A DNA stretch of 64,000 nt from Paraburkholderia caribensis (GCF_002902945.1 NZ_CP026102.1:1240001-1304000), one strand, 5' to 3'. Positions 50,573 to 60,517 are shown, counted from the first letter of the stretch. A program made the numbers and translations. Notes: generated by a model from the sequence alone, not told the origin.

Positions 50573-51508
50573 TCACTTCACTCCAATCCCGCTTTGCGTC
50601 TTCCGATCCCAGATCTTCAAACAAACCCCAAGAAACTGCGCAAACCCATCAGCAGGCGGCGACAACGACCGATCAACAGGCCGATAGACACACACTTCCC
50701 GAATCGTCTCCGGCTCGACGACGCGCCGCATCACCAGCCCAAACGTCTGCGCAAGCGGCTTCACATAAAGCGGCGCAAGCGTAACAGCAAGCCCCTGCGC
50801 AACGAGCCCAAACGCGGTAGTCACATTATCGACAACCTCAACGGGCGCAATCCGCGCATCGGACGGCTGATCGACCAACATCTGCGCGACACTCGCTTCA
50901 TGATCGCGGCCCGTCGCGACGATCGGTGTGCCATGCAGATCTTGCCACCGCAAGCGCCTCTTCCGCGCCAGCGGATGCTGCTCAGCGCACCACAACACCC
51001 ACGGGCTCTGAAAGATCGGCTCGCGCTGCACGCGGTCGCCCGTCGCGCGGTCCGGGCCCACGGCAAGATCGACGTCGCCGCTCGCAACACGCTCCACCAG
51101 CTGCTCGACATCCGTATCGACGACCCGCACCACGACCTTCGGCTTCTCAGTCGCATAGCCCGCTATCGCAAACGGAATCGCCGTGCTCGCCAGCACCAGC
51201 GGCGCACCGACCCGCACGATGCCCGCCGCACGGTTGCGGATGTCGCTCGCCGTCTGCTCGGCGGCACGCAAATGCCGCAGCACCGATTCCGCCGAAGAGA
51301 GAAAATCACGGCCCGCCGTCGAAAGACTCACGCGCCGCGTCGTGCGGTCGAACAGCCGAAAGCCCAGTTCGCGCTCCAGCTCCGCCAGCAACTGGCTCAC
51401 GGCCGACGAGGTCAGCCCCAGCCGCTGCGCCGCAGCGGCAATGCCGTTCTGATCGACAATCGCGAGAAACGCCTCGAACTGGCGTATGGTGATGCGTGTG
51501 AGGGCCAT
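50573..51508 (-). CDS. LysR-family transcriptional regulator
   Basis: This 311-aa regulator has an N-terminal helix-turn-helix (TIRQFEAFLAIVDQNGIAAAAQRLGLTSSAVSQLLAELERELGFRLFDR) and a C-terminal effector domain (from about 90, with GAPLVLASTAIP and DVDLAVGPD). It is divergent from an aminotransferase gene by 156 bases, so it probably controls the amino-acid cluster that follows. The effector is not evident. Confidence 0.92.
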   Translation of the reverse strand: MALTRITIRQFEAFLAIVDQNGIAAAAQRLGLTSSAVSQLLAELERELGFRLFDRTTRRVSLSTAGRDFLSSAESVLRHLRAAEQTASDIRNRAAGIVRVGAPLVLASTAIPFAIAGYATEKPKVVVRVVDTDVEQLVERVASGDVDLAVGPDRATGDRVQREPIFQSPWVLWCAEQHPLARKRRLRWQDLHGTPIVATGRDHEASVAQMLVDQPSDARIAPVEVVDNVTTAFGLVAQGLAVTLAPLYVKPLAQTFGLVMRRVVEPETIREVCVYRPVDRSLSPPADGFAQFLGVCLKIWDRKTQSGIGVK

Positions 51509-51664
51509 CCGTCGATTCTAAAGCGTAACTTACGAATCGTGCAGAATCGATTGATTGTGACAGGAAGCGCTTTTCGACACACTGTTTCGCACGCGTCGGT
51601 GCATGCCCTCGCAACCTCTCGCACAGTTCAGCAACATCCAGCACACATAGACTGAGACACAACC

Positions 51665-52873
51665 ATGTTCGAACACATCCCCGCGTATCCCGGCGATCCC
51701 ATCCTGACCCTCAACGAGGACTTCCAGCGCGATCCGCGCACCAACAAGGTCAATCTGAGCATCGGCATCTACTTCGACGAAAACGGCACGCTGCCCGTCA
51801 TGGCATCGGTGCGCGAAGCCGAGGCGGCCATCGTCGCCCAAGGCACGCCGCGCTCCTATCTGCCGATGTCGGGCCTGCCGTCGTACCGCGACGCCGCGCA
51901 GACGCTCGTGTTCGGCGCCGCGAGCGCCGCGCGCGCCGCGGGGCGCATCGCGACGGTCCAGACGGTGGGCGGCTCGGGCGCGCTGAAAGTCGGCGCGGAT
52001 TTCCTCAAGCGTCACTTCGCAAGCTCGCAAGTGTGGCTGAGCGATCCGAGCTGGGAAAACCATCGCGTCGTGTTCGAAGCAGCGGGCCACACGGTCAACA
52101 CCTATCCGTATTACGACGACGCAACGGGCGGCCTTCGCTTCGACGCAATGCGCGATACGATCGACTCGCTGCCGGAACGCAGCATCGTGCTGCTGCATGC
52201 GTGCTGCCACAACCCGACAGGCGTCGACCTGACGGCCGATCAGTGGCGCGAACTGGTGCCCGTGCTGCAGCGTCGCAATCTGATCGCGTTCGTCGACATG
52301 GCGTATCAGGGCTTCGGCGACGGCCTCGAAGAAGATGCCGCCTGCGTGCGCATGCTCGCGGACGCCGACGTGCCGATGATCGTCGCGAACTCGTTCTCGA
52401 AGAATTTCTCGCTGTACGGCGAGCGTTGCGGCGCGCTGAGCGTCCTCTGCAAGGACGCAGCCGAAGCGCAGCGCGTGCTCGGCCAGCTGACCTTCACGAT
52501 CCGCGCGAACTATAGCAATCCGCCGATGCACGGCGCGCGGCTCGTTGCGGGCGTGCTCGGCGACGCGAAGCTGCGCGCGTCGTGGGACGACGAACTACGC
52601 GTGATGCGCGAGCGTATTCATGCGATGCGTCACGCCATTCACGATGGGCTGGCCGGTCGTGTCGATGAAGTGATGCGCGCGCGTTACATCGCACAGGTCG
52701 GCATGTTCACCTACACGGGACTGTCGCCCGAACAGGTCGAAACGCTGCGGCTGGAACACGGCATCTATCTGCTGCGCTCGGGGCGTATGTGTGTCGCCGG
52801 TCTGAACCGCAACAACGTCGCGTACGTGGCATCGGCGATCGCGGCTGTCGCCGGGTCGGGCGCACGCCAGTAA
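51665..52873 (+). CDS. Aspartate/aromatic aminotransferase (TyrB/AspC type)
   Basis: This 402-aa class I PLP aminotransferase starts MFEHIPAYPGDPILTLNEDFQRDPR, the usual TyrB/AspC start. It has VNLSIGIYFDENGTLPV, GGSGALKVGADFLKR, HACCHNPTGVDLT and the PLP Lys K246 in NSFSKNFSLYGERCG. It transfers amino groups between aspartate or aromatic amino acids and 2-oxoglutarate. It is the first gene of a cluster with a class II aldolase 11 bases downstream. Substrate choice cannot be set from the sequence. Confidence 0.93.
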   Translation: MFEHIPAYPGDPILTLNEDFQRDPRTNKVNLSIGIYFDENGTLPVMASVREAEAAIVAQGTPRSYLPMSGLPSYRDAAQTLVFGAASAARAAGRIATVQTVGGSGALKVGADFLKRHFASSQVWLSDPSWENHRVVFEAAGHTVNTYPYYDDATGGLRFDAMRDTIDSLPERSIVLLHACCHNPTGVDLTADQWRELVPVLQRRNLIAFVDMAYQGFGDGLEEDAACVRMLADADVPMIVANSFSKNFSLYGERCGALSVLCKDAAEAQRVLGQLTFTIRANYSNPPMHGARLVAGVLGDAKLRASWDDELRVMRERIHAMRHAIHDGLAGRVDEVMRARYIAQVGMFTYTGLSPEQVETLRLEHGIYLLRSGRMCVAGLNRNNVAYVASAIAAVAGSGARQ

Positions 52874-52884
52874 GGAGGCAAGAG

Positions 52885-53673
52885 ATGGAGATCATGGAGC
52901 GAGACGAGCGGGCCTCGGGCACGGCAGCGATGCACCCCGACGAATGGCAGGCGCGCGTTCAATTGGCCGCCTGTTATCGCGTCTTCGATATGCTGGGCTG
53001 GACGGAGCTGATCTACAACCACATCACGGTGCGCCTGCCCGAAAGCGTGGCGGGCGAAGCGAAGCAGTTCCTGATCAATCCATTTGGCCTGCATTACAGT
53101 GAAGTGACGGCGCGCAATCTGGTAAAGATCGATGCGCAAGGGCGCATTCTCGACGGCTCGACGTATCCGGTGAATCCCGCAGGCTTCACCGTGCACGCGG
53201 CGCTGCACGAAGGCATACCCGATGCGCATTGCGTGATGCATACGCATACCACGGCAGGCGTTGCAGTCGCGTGCTCGGAAGACGGCTTGCAGCAGACCAA
53301 CTTCTACAGCGCGCAGTTGCATGAACGCATTGCTTATCACGACTTCGAAGGCATCACGATTCACGCTGAGGAAGGGCCACGCCTCGTCGAACATATCGGC
53401 GACCGGCAGGCGGTGATTCTGCGCAATCACGGGCTGCTGTCGTGGGGCACGACATTGCCGCAGGCGTTCGCGATTCTGTGGACGCTGAACCGCGCGTGCG
53501 AGATTCAGGTTGCGACGTTCGCGATGGGGCGCGCGCGGCCCGTGCCCGAGGCGGTCGCCGCGCAATGCTCGCGCGACGCGCTGCAGTTCGACGTACGCTA
53601 CGGCGCGGGGCAGGACGTGTTCGACGCGCTGGTGCGCAAGGTCGATAGAATCGACGCCAGCTACAAGGATTGA
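52885..53673 (+). CDS. Class II aldolase/adducin-family protein
   Basis: This 262-aa protein has the class II aldolase fold. The metal-binding His pair is in HCVMHTHTTAGVAV, a Glu/His region in EGITIHAEEGPRL follows, and then NHGLLSWGTTLPQAF. Members act as L-fuculose-phosphate-type aldolases or as decarboxylase-like and adducin-like proteins, so the reaction is not fixed. GGAGG is present 5-6 bases before the ATG at 52885. Its neighbours are the aminotransferase upstream and the ketopantoate reductase-like gene 12 bases downstream. Confidence 0.88.
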   Translation: MEIMERDERASGTAAMHPDEWQARVQLAACYRVFDMLGWTELIYNHITVRLPESVAGEAKQFLINPFGLHYSEVTARNLVKIDAQGRILDGSTYPVNPAGFTVHAALHEGIPDAHCVMHTHTTAGVAVACSEDGLQQTNFYSAQLHERIAYHDFEGITIHAEEGPRLVEHIGDRQAVILRNHGLLSWGTTLPQAFAILWTLNRACEIQVATFAMGRARPVPEAVAAQCSRDALQFDVRYGAGQDVFDALVRKVDRIDASYKD

Positions 53674-53685
53674 GGAAGAACAACG

Positions 53686-54669
53686 ATGAAGGTTTGCATT
53701 TACGGCGCCGGCGCGATCGGCGGATGGATGGGTGTGAAGCTCGCGCAGGCGGGCTGCGAGGTGAGCGTGGTGGCGCGCGGCGCGACGCTCGACGCGTTGC
53801 GCGAACACGGCTTGCGCCTGAAGGAAAACGGCGAGACGCATGCGGTCCGCGTGCAGGCGAGCGACAAGCCGGAAACGCTCGGCGTGCAGGATCTGGTGGT
53901 CGTCGCGGTGAAAGCGCCCGGCATGGCCGCCGTCGCGCAGCATATCGGGCCGCTGCTCGGCGCGAATACGCTCGTGCTGACAGCGATGAACGGCGTGCCG
54001 TGGTGGTTCTGTGCGGGCTTGCAGGGCGAGTTCGCGGGCGCGCGGCTCGCTTGCGTCGATCCCGACGGCTCGATTGCCGCCACGATCCCAGCTGAACGCA
54101 CGCTCGGATGCGTCGTGCATGCGAGCTGCCGTGTCGACGCGCCGGGCGTCGTCGCGCATCATCAGGGACGCGGCTTGATCGTCGGCGAAGCGACGGGACG
54201 GGCGAGCGAGCGGGTGGCGTCGCTCGTCGAACTGTTGCGCAAGGCCGGCTTCGATGCGAGCGCGACTAATCAGATCCAGCGCGACGTCTGGTACAAGCTA
54301 TGGGGCAACATGACGATGAACCCCATCAGCGCAATCACGGGCGCGACCACCGACAAGATTCTCAGCGACCCGCTCGCACGCGATTTCGTCACGCGCGTGA
54401 TGCTCGAAGCGAAAGCCATCGGCGCGCGCTTCGGCATCCCCATCGAGCAGGCGCCCGAAGACCGCCACGCCGTTACGCTCAAACTGGGCGCAATGCGCAC
54501 GTCGATGTTGCAGGACGTCGAAGCGGGCAAGGCCGTCGAACTCGATGCGCTGGTCGGCGCAGTGTGCGAACTGGGCAAGCTGACGGGTGTCGACACGCCG
54601 TATGCGAACGCGCTGTTCGGGCTCGCTCGTCTGCACGCTCGCGTGCGTGGGCTGTATCCTCTCGACTGA
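53686..54669 (+). CDS. Ketopantoate reductase-like (PanE/ApbA family) dehydrogenase
   Basis: This 327-aa NADPH-dependent reductase has the N-terminal Rossmann motif GAGAIG (7-12), VVVAVKAPGM with the family Lys, TAMNGVPWW, and a helical C-terminal domain with the YKLWGNM motif. The family includes ketopantoate reductase of pantothenate synthesis and many paralogues that reduce other 2-oxo or 2-hydroxy acids. Position in a cluster with an aminotransferase and a class II aldolase favours a specialised 2-oxo acid substrate. Confidence 0.88.
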   Translation: MKVCIYGAGAIGGWMGVKLAQAGCEVSVVARGATLDALREHGLRLKENGETHAVRVQASDKPETLGVQDLVVVAVKAPGMAAVAQHIGPLLGANTLVLTAMNGVPWWFCAGLQGEFAGARLACVDPDGSIAATIPAERTLGCVVHASCRVDAPGVVAHHQGRGLIVGEATGRASERVASLVELLRKAGFDASATNQIQRDVWYKLWGNMTMNPISAITGATTDKILSDPLARDFVTRVMLEAKAIGARFGIPIEQAPEDRHAVTLKLGAMRTSMLQDVEAGKAVELDALVGAVCELGKLTGVDTPYANALFGLARLHARVRGLYPLD

Positions 54670-54708
54670 CGCTGCACCTTCAATCCTTTAAGCCCCGCGC
54701 ATCAAAGC

Positions 54709-55908
54709 ATGAAATTCACCGATCTGTCGTCCCCGGCTTACTTCGACAATCCGTATCCGTTCTATGAAGGCATCCGCAGCGCGGGCGCCTTCGTGCCGCT
54801 CGCGCCCAGCATCGTGCTGACGGGCCGTCACGCCGTCATCGACGCACTGTTGCCCGACCGCCGCATGGGCAAGACATACATGCCCAGCGTGGTCGCGCGC
54901 TACGGCGAAAGTGCACGCGAACAGCCGGTGTTTCAGGCGCTCGAACGCACGTTCCTGATGATGAACCCGCCCGCCCACACGCGCCTGCGCGCGCTGCTGA
55001 TGAAGGCATTCAATGCGCGGCAGATCGAAACGCTGCGCGCCATCGCCGAAGAAACGACCGACAGTCTGATCGACGCGATGCAAGGCAAGCCTGAAGTCGA
55101 TCTGGTCAGCGAGTTCGCGATGCCGCTGCCATTGCAGATCATCTGCCGGCTGCTCGATGTGCCCGTCGAGGATGGCGTGCGCTTCGGCGACGCGGCGAGC
55201 CTGCTGGTGTCGGCGTTCGATCTCGCGCCGATGTCCGCCGACGCGCTCGCGCACGCAAACCAGGCGGCGCTCGATCTCGAACAGTATTTCCGCGCCGTGA
55301 TCGCGCAACGGCGCGCCGCGCCCGGCCACGACATCGTGTCGTCGTTGATCCAGGCGGAAGAGGGCGGCGAGCGGTTGTCGGAAGACGAGATCGTGTCGAA
55401 CGTGATCTTGCTGTTCGTCGCGGGGCACGAGACCACGTCGAACATGCTGGGCAATGCGCTGATCGCGCTGCATCGGCATCCGGCGCAACTGGAAAGGTTG
55501 CGGGGTGATCCGTCGCTGGTGTCGAAGGCGGTGGCCGAATGCGCGCGTTATGACACCGCCGTGCAGATGGTCGTGCGCACCGCATTCGACGATATCGAGG
55601 TGGAAGGGCAGACGCTGCCGCGCGGCTCGATCGTTTTCATGCTGCTCGGTTCGGCCAATCGCGATCCGGAGCGTTTCGACGCGCCGGATACACTCGATAT
55701 CGGCCGCGAGCCGTCAGGCCATCTGCTGACGTTCGGCGCGGGCATTCACTACTGCCTTGGCGCGCGCCTCGCGATGATGGAACTCGAAATCGCGCTGCAC
55801 AAGCTGCTGACGCGGTTGCCTCAGCTGCGTCTGACGAATCTCGACGCATTGCAGTGGCGCAGGCGGAACAACCTGCGCGGCGTCGAGACGCTGCTCGCCG
55901 CGCTGTGA
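54709..55908 (+). CDS. Cytochrome P450
   Basis: This 399-aa soluble P450 has the I-helix AGHETTS, the K-helix ExxR (ECAR), and the heme loop FGAGIHYCLG with axial C349. It is of bacterial class I size, needing a ferredoxin and reductase; no such genes are adjacent. It follows the ketopantoate reductase-like gene by 40 bases and may belong to the same cluster, hydroxylating an intermediate. The substrate is unknown. Confidence 0.93.
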   Translation: MKFTDLSSPAYFDNPYPFYEGIRSAGAFVPLAPSIVLTGRHAVIDALLPDRRMGKTYMPSVVARYGESAREQPVFQALERTFLMMNPPAHTRLRALLMKAFNARQIETLRAIAEETTDSLIDAMQGKPEVDLVSEFAMPLPLQIICRLLDVPVEDGVRFGDAASLLVSAFDLAPMSADALAHANQAALDLEQYFRAVIAQRRAAPGHDIVSSLIQAEEGGERLSEDEIVSNVILLFVAGHETTSNMLGNALIALHRHPAQLERLRGDPSLVSKAVAECARYDTAVQMVVRTAFDDIEVEGQTLPRGSIVFMLLGSANRDPERFDAPDTLDIGREPSGHLLTFGAGIHYCLGARLAMMELEIALHKLLTRLPQLRLTNLDALQWRRRNNLRGVETLLAAL

Positions 55909-55944
55909 CGGGCGAGCCAGGAAGGCGTGAGGTCCGTGCGGCGC

Positions 55945-56865
55945 TCACGCCATCTCGCGATGCCAGCGTTCCAGTTGCTCGATGGTCGTAGCCGCCCCGC
56001 CGCACACGATCACGAGCACGGTGTCGAAGCGTTGTAGCGCATCCGTCTGCCCGTAGACGAGGGCGAGGCTCGCGCCGCAAGCGGGCTCGACGAGCACGCG
56101 GTGATCGTCGACGAAACGGCGCGACGCATCCACGGCTTCGGCGTCCGACACCACCACGCATTCGACAGGGTGCGTCTGCGTCAGCATGAACGCCTGCTCG
56201 CAGACCTGCTTCGCACCCAGCGACGTCGCGACGCTCGTAATACCCGGCAGCTCGATCCGCCGGCCCGCGCGCACTGACTGCGCCAGCGACGACGCGCCTG
56301 CCGTTTCGACCGCGATCAGCGGCACATGGCCGAGACCGTTACGCCGCAAGCCTTCGATCGCACCCGCCATCAACCCGCCGCCGCCCACCGACAGCACGAC
56401 GGCATCGAACTTCGCACCTGCCCGCACGACCTCGTCGATCATCGACGCATGACCGTGCCACAGGAGCGGGTCGTCGAACGGATGAATGAACGCGTCGTCG
56501 GGACCGGCCTGTTCGAGCGCGAACGCGTTCGCTTCCTGCCAGGTCGCGCCGTGCACGATCACCTCCGCGCCTTGCAAGCCGATCAGTTCCTTTGCGCGCT
56601 CGCCCGTGCTTTGCGGCACGACGACCGTGACGGGGATCGACAGCGCGCGGCCCGCATACGCGACCGCGATGCCCGCGTTGCCGCCCGACGACGACACGAA
56701 GCGGCGCTTGCCGCGCTTCGCGTGTTCTTCGCACGCGTAGCCGATGCCGCGGATCTTGAACGAGCCGGGCGGCTGCAGCGCGTCCATCTTGAGCAGCACG
56801 CGGCGGCCCAGATGCTGGCTGAGCGTTTGGGATTCGAGAAGCGGGGTGTCGATGTGCAGGGTCAT
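55945..56865 (-). CDS. PLP-dependent serine/threonine dehydratase-like enzyme
   Basis: This 306-aa fold-II PLP enzyme has the PLP Lys K37 in GSFKIRG, the phosphate/carboxylate loop SSGGNAG and the glycine loop SVGGGGLMAG. It resembles serine dehydratases of the SDH type that deaminate L-serine or L-threonine. No regulatory ACT domain is present. The ATG at 56865 is chosen by domain fit; there is no strong ribosome site. It is convergent with the P450 gene. Confidence 0.88.
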   Translation of the reverse strand: MTLHIDTPLLESQTLSQHLGRRVLLKMDALQPPGSFKIRGIGYACEEHAKRGKRRFVSSSGGNAGIAVAYAGRALSIPVTVVVPQSTGERAKELIGLQGAEVIVHGATWQEANAFALEQAGPDDAFIHPFDDPLLWHGHASMIDEVVRAGAKFDAVVLSVGGGGLMAGAIEGLRRNGLGHVPLIAVETAGASSLAQSVRAGRRIELPGITSVATSLGAKQVCEQAFMLTQTHPVECVVVSDAEAVDASRRFVDDHRVLVEPACGASLALVYGQTDALQRFDTVLVIVCGGAATTIEQLERWHREMA

Positions 56866-56952
56866 GGCGGTGTTGCCGGAAGCGGCTTCGCTGAAGCGTT
56901 GAATCGCAGATGATAGCAAGCGGAAGCCGTCGGAGCTTGCTGCATCCGCGCA

Positions 56953-56987
56953 TAAAAAAGGGCGGTTCGAAACATCGAACCGCCCTT
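56953..56987 (-). terminator. Rho-independent terminator of the ABC transporter gene
   Basis: A 13-bp perfect stem, AAGGGCGGTTCGA/TCGAACCGCCCTT, with a 4-nt loop is flanked on its left by a run of A on the plus strand, which is the U-run on the minus strand. It lies 24 bases after the stop of the ABC gene. Confidence 0.88.
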
Positions 56988-57010
56988 GATCTCGTTGATC
57001 GAGCGATGGC

Positions 57011-58879
57011 TCACTTGCCCGCGATCAGGCTAGGATCGCCGGCAAACCGCTCGCTGCGGCTCGCGGGCCCGTCGTCGAGCAGACCCTTGGTCAGCTCCAG
57101 CGCCTGCCGTTCGAACAGCCGCCGGTACACGCCGTTGTCGATACGGATCAGTTGCTCGTGGCTGCCTTCCTCGACCACGCGACCCTTGTCGAGCACCAGC
57201 AAACGGTCGAGCGCACGCACTGTCGAGAGCCGGTGCGCGACGACGAGCGTCGTGCGTCCAACCATCAGCCGTTCCATCGCCTGCTGGATCAGCACCTCGC
57301 TTTCGCTGTCGAGGCTCGACGTGGCTTCGTCGAAGATCAGGACCGGCGCGTCGGCGAGGAACGCCCGCGCGATCGCGACCCGCTGGCGTTCGCCGCCCGA
57401 CAGCTTGACGCCGCGCTCGCCGACCAGCGTGTCGTAGCCGTGCGGCAGCGCGTCGATGAAGTCGTGCGCGCTGGCAAGCTTCGCGGCCTGGACGATCTCG
57501 TCGAACGATGCGCCGGGCCGCGCGTACGCGATGTTCTCCGCCAGCGAGCGGTGGAACAGCACGGGCTCCTGCTGCACGATTGCGATGTGCTGGCGCAGCG
57601 ACGCCTGCTGCACATCGGCGATGTTCTGCCCGTCGATCGTGATGCGGCCTTCGTCGATGTCGTACAGACGCTGAATCAACTTGATGAACGTCGTCTTGCC
57701 CGAGCCCGAATGCCCCACGAGGCCGATCCGCTCGCCCGGCGCGATGCGCAGCGAGAAGTCGTTGTAGAGCGCCGTGCGCTGCGCGCCATAGCGGAACGTG
57801 ACGTGCTCGAAGCGGATTTCACCGTGCTCGATAGCGATGGCGGGCGCGCCCGCCTTGTCTTCGATACCGAGCGGCTCGCGTTCGAGCGCGACGAGTTCTT
57901 CCATGTCGTTCACCGAGCGCTGCAGGTTGCGCACATGCATCCCGACATCGCGCAGATAGCCTTGCAGCACGAAGAACGTGGTCAGCGCATACGTGATGTC
58001 GCCGACACTCGCTTCGTCGCGCAGCCATAGCAGCAGCGCCGCGCCGAGAATGGCCGCCTGCATCAGCGCCAGCATGCCGCCCTGTACGCCGCCATTGGTC
58101 GTGCCGCGCTGCCACGTGCGGCGCGTGCGCTGCCGCCACTTGGCGATCACGCGATCGAGCCGGCTTTCCTCGCGTTCTTCCGCGCCGAATGCCTTGACGA
58201 CGGCGTTGCAACTGACGGCGTCGGCGAGCGCGCCGCCCATGCGCGTGTCCCACAGATTGCCGAGACGCGCGGCAGGCGCGACGTAGCCTAGCGACAGCGC
58301 GACCGTCACCGCGACATACGTAAGCGACCCGACGCCGACCACGATGCCCATCACGGGCCAGTGAATGCCGAGCAGCACGGTCGATCCGGCGAGCATCAGC
58401 AGCGAAGGCAGCAGCGCGATCAGCAGCGTGTCGTTGAGCAGGTCGAGCGCCCAGATGCCGCGCGTGATCTTGCGCACCGTCGAGCCGGCGAAGCTGTTCG
58501 CATGCCAGTCCGTCGAAAAGCGCTGCACGCGATGAAACGCGTTCGCGCAGATCTCACTCATCATCTTGAGCGTCATCACGATGATGCTGCGGTAGACCAG
58601 TTGCCGCAGCAACGTGCCGCCGATGCCGAGCGCAATCAGCACGCCGAACGCGACCAGCGCAGGATGCGATGCGACGTCCTTGCCGAGCGTGCGGCCCGAC
58701 GCGAGCGCGTCGACCAGACGACCCGCGAAGAGCGGCGTCAACACATCCGCGAGCGCGGCCGACAGTGCGAACAACGCAATGCCAACCACGCGCACGGGCT
58801 GCTTGCGCCAGTGATGAAACGTGAAGCCGAGAACGCTTCTGAACGCTTGCGCGCCAAAGTCGAGTTTTTTGCTAGCCAT
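57011..58879 (-). CDS. Exporter-type ABC transporter, fused membrane and ATPase domains
   Basis: This 622-aa half-transporter has an N-terminal type I membrane domain (about 25-330, six segments) and an ATPase domain with Walker A (GHSGSGKTT, about residue 395), signature (LSGGERQRVAIARAF, about 495), Walker B (VLIFDEATSSLD) and the switch His (VVAHRLS). It works as a homodimer exporting lipids or small molecules. The sequence most resembles the MsbA/Atm1-like group, but the substrate is not evident. It is a single gene with its own terminator. The region 58880-59359 upstream holds only the promoter candidate listed at 59193. Confidence 0.9.
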   Translation of the reverse strand: MASKKLDFGAQAFRSVLGFTFHHWRKQPVRVVGIALFALSAALADVLTPLFAGRLVDALASGRTLGKDVASHPALVAFGVLIALGIGGTLLRQLVYRSIIVMTLKMMSEICANAFHRVQRFSTDWHANSFAGSTVRKITRGIWALDLLNDTLLIALLPSLLMLAGSTVLLGIHWPVMGIVVGVGSLTYVAVTVALSLGYVAPAARLGNLWDTRMGGALADAVSCNAVVKAFGAEEREESRLDRVIAKWRQRTRRTWQRGTTNGGVQGGMLALMQAAILGAALLLWLRDEASVGDITYALTTFFVLQGYLRDVGMHVRNLQRSVNDMEELVALEREPLGIEDKAGAPAIAIEHGEIRFEHVTFRYGAQRTALYNDFSLRIAPGERIGLVGHSGSGKTTFIKLIQRLYDIDEGRITIDGQNIADVQQASLRQHIAIVQQEPVLFHRSLAENIAYARPGASFDEIVQAAKLASAHDFIDALPHGYDTLVGERGVKLSGGERQRVAIARAFLADAPVLIFDEATSSLDSESEVLIQQAMERLMVGRTTLVVAHRLSTVRALDRLLVLDKGRVVEEGSHEQLIRIDNGVYRRLFERQALELTKGLLDDGPASRSERFAGDPSLIAGK

Positions 58880-59192
58880 GTATGTCAGCGTGCGGCGCGA
58901 GGCGGCGCAGCGCTATCCAGTCAGGAGATTCGGAAGTCGACGACCGATGCCCGCCAACGTGCGGCGGCGACAAAGAAAACCGGTAGTCTGATAAAGGCGC
59001 GGGCGCTTGCGAGCCAGCGCGGACGGCAACCTAGCTAGGGGAGCAGAGGAAGCGTCGCGACATCCCGCGAGAGACTGCGATGTACATTGCGTGCATGGAA
59101 TGCCTCCCTTGGGTGAATGAGTGGATGAAGAACAACTGCGTTGAGGCTTGAATTCTAGCAGGAAAGCTTGCGCAAGGTGACCGCAATGCGCG

Positions 59193-59220
59193 TTGACATC
59201 ACACAAAGTGTTGGTTTTAT
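59193..59220 (+). promoter_or_regulatory. Promoter candidate for the squalene/phytoene synthase gene
   Basis: TTGACA (59193-59198) is followed after 16 bases by TTTTAT, a 4-of-6 match to the -10 consensus. ACAC-AAA-GTGT in the spacer is a short palindrome that may be an operator. The leader to the ATG would be about 130 bases long. Confidence 0.4.
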
Positions 59221-59359
59221 GTGTGCCTCATCGAATCACGGCGGCCCGGCTTTGCAACCCGTCCCACGCGTGCCGGATACAATGCGGCAGCGCCGAACTA
59301 CACCAACACCGCGTCCGTGCCCGACCGAAGCACGGACTCAACCTGATCGACCTCAACAC

Positions 59360-60415
59360 ATGTCCAGTTCCACCCGGGCCTTTTTGCTGGGCCCGTTGCT
59401 CAAAGGGGTTTCCCGTTCTTTCTATCTGACGTTGCGCATTCTGCCCGCCGGCATGCGCGATCCCATCGGCCTCGCGTATCTGCTCGCGCGCGCCGCGGAC
59501 ACGATCGCCGATACCGCGCTGATTCCGCCCGGGCAGCGGCTTGCGTTGCTGCTTGCGTTGCGCGAGCAGGTCAACGGCGCGACCGACGACGGCGAGCTTG
59601 CGCAACGCCTCGCGAGTGAAGTGGCGGGGCAGCAGACGCAATCGGATGAAAAGGTCTTGCTCGAATCGATCGCGCCCGCGCTCGACGTGCTTCAGCAACT
59701 CGATGCCTCCGACCGCGCGGCGGTGCGCGAGATCGTCACGACGCTGACCACGGGCATGGAATTCGACTTGCGCACCTTCCCCGACGAACGCTCGGGCCGC
59801 ATCGTCGCGTTGCGCGAATGGGACGAACTGGACCGCTACACGTATCTGGTCGCGGGCTGCGTCGGCGAGTTCTGGACGAAGATGACGTACGCGCATCTGC
59901 CGGGCACGCTGAAAACCGACGAGCCCACGATGCTCGAGCGCGGCGTGCGCTTCGGCAAGGCGCTGCAGATGACCAACGTGCTGCGCGATTGCGGCAAGGA
60001 CTTGCGCATCGGCCGATGCTATCTGCCGTCCGCGATGCTCGATCGCCACGGCCTGACGCCGCAAATGCTATTGGAGCCGCAAGCATCGCAGCGCGCGCAA
60101 CCCTTGATGCACGAACTGGTGCGCAAGTCGCTCGATCACTTCCGCGCCGCGCTCGACTACACGCTCGCCATTCCGCGTTTCTCGTTGCGCTTGCGTCTCG
60201 CGTGCGTGTGGCCGATCGTGATCGGACTCGAAACATTGCTGCTGCTGGTCGATAACGCGCACTGGCTGGAACCGTCGAAAGTGTCGAAGATCCAGCGCAA
60301 GCAGGTGTACGGCATTCTCGCGCGCTCGCTGCCCGTGTCGGTGTCGGATGCGGGGCTGCGTGGCTGGATCGAAGGGCTGATCGGCGCGATTGAATCGCGC
60401 ATCGGCGTTCGATGA
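59360..60415 (+). CDS. Squalene/phytoene synthase family protein
   Basis: This 351-aa all-alpha prenyltransferase condenses two prenyl diphosphates head to head. The first Asp motif is DTIAD (47-51), the second is DCGKD (210-214, in NVLRDCGKD), and CYLP follows. YTYLVAGCVGEFW is the usual central helix. A late hydrophobic segment (LACVWPIVIGLETLLLLV) recalls squalene synthases more than phytoene synthases. Hopanoid synthesis in Burkholderia uses related proteins (HpnC/HpnD), but those genes and squalene-hopene cyclase are not nearby. Precise product: uncertain. Confidence 0.88.
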   Translation: MSSSTRAFLLGPLLKGVSRSFYLTLRILPAGMRDPIGLAYLLARAADTIADTALIPPGQRLALLLALREQVNGATDDGELAQRLASEVAGQQTQSDEKVLLESIAPALDVLQQLDASDRAAVREIVTTLTTGMEFDLRTFPDERSGRIVALREWDELDRYTYLVAGCVGEFWTKMTYAHLPGTLKTDEPTMLERGVRFGKALQMTNVLRDCGKDLRIGRCYLPSAMLDRHGLTPQMLLEPQASQRAQPLMHELVRKSLDHFRAALDYTLAIPRFSLRLRLACVWPIVIGLETLLLLVDNAHWLEPSKVSKIQRKQVYGILARSLPVSVSDAGLRGWIEGLIGAIESRIGVR

Positions 60416-60517
60416 AACGCGCTTCCGTTCAATCCCGGTTTGTTCATACAGCGGTGGAGCGCCTATGATGAACCTCGCACAACCCGAAACGAAGGACGGC
60501 CCCGGCGGCAACGTATC

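Noticed and set aside
54709..55908. P450 and Rieske/FAD protein as one electron-transfer system
   Set aside because: The Rieske/FAD gene (17789-19363) is over 35 kb away and carries its own acceptor cluster; there is no evidence for a link.
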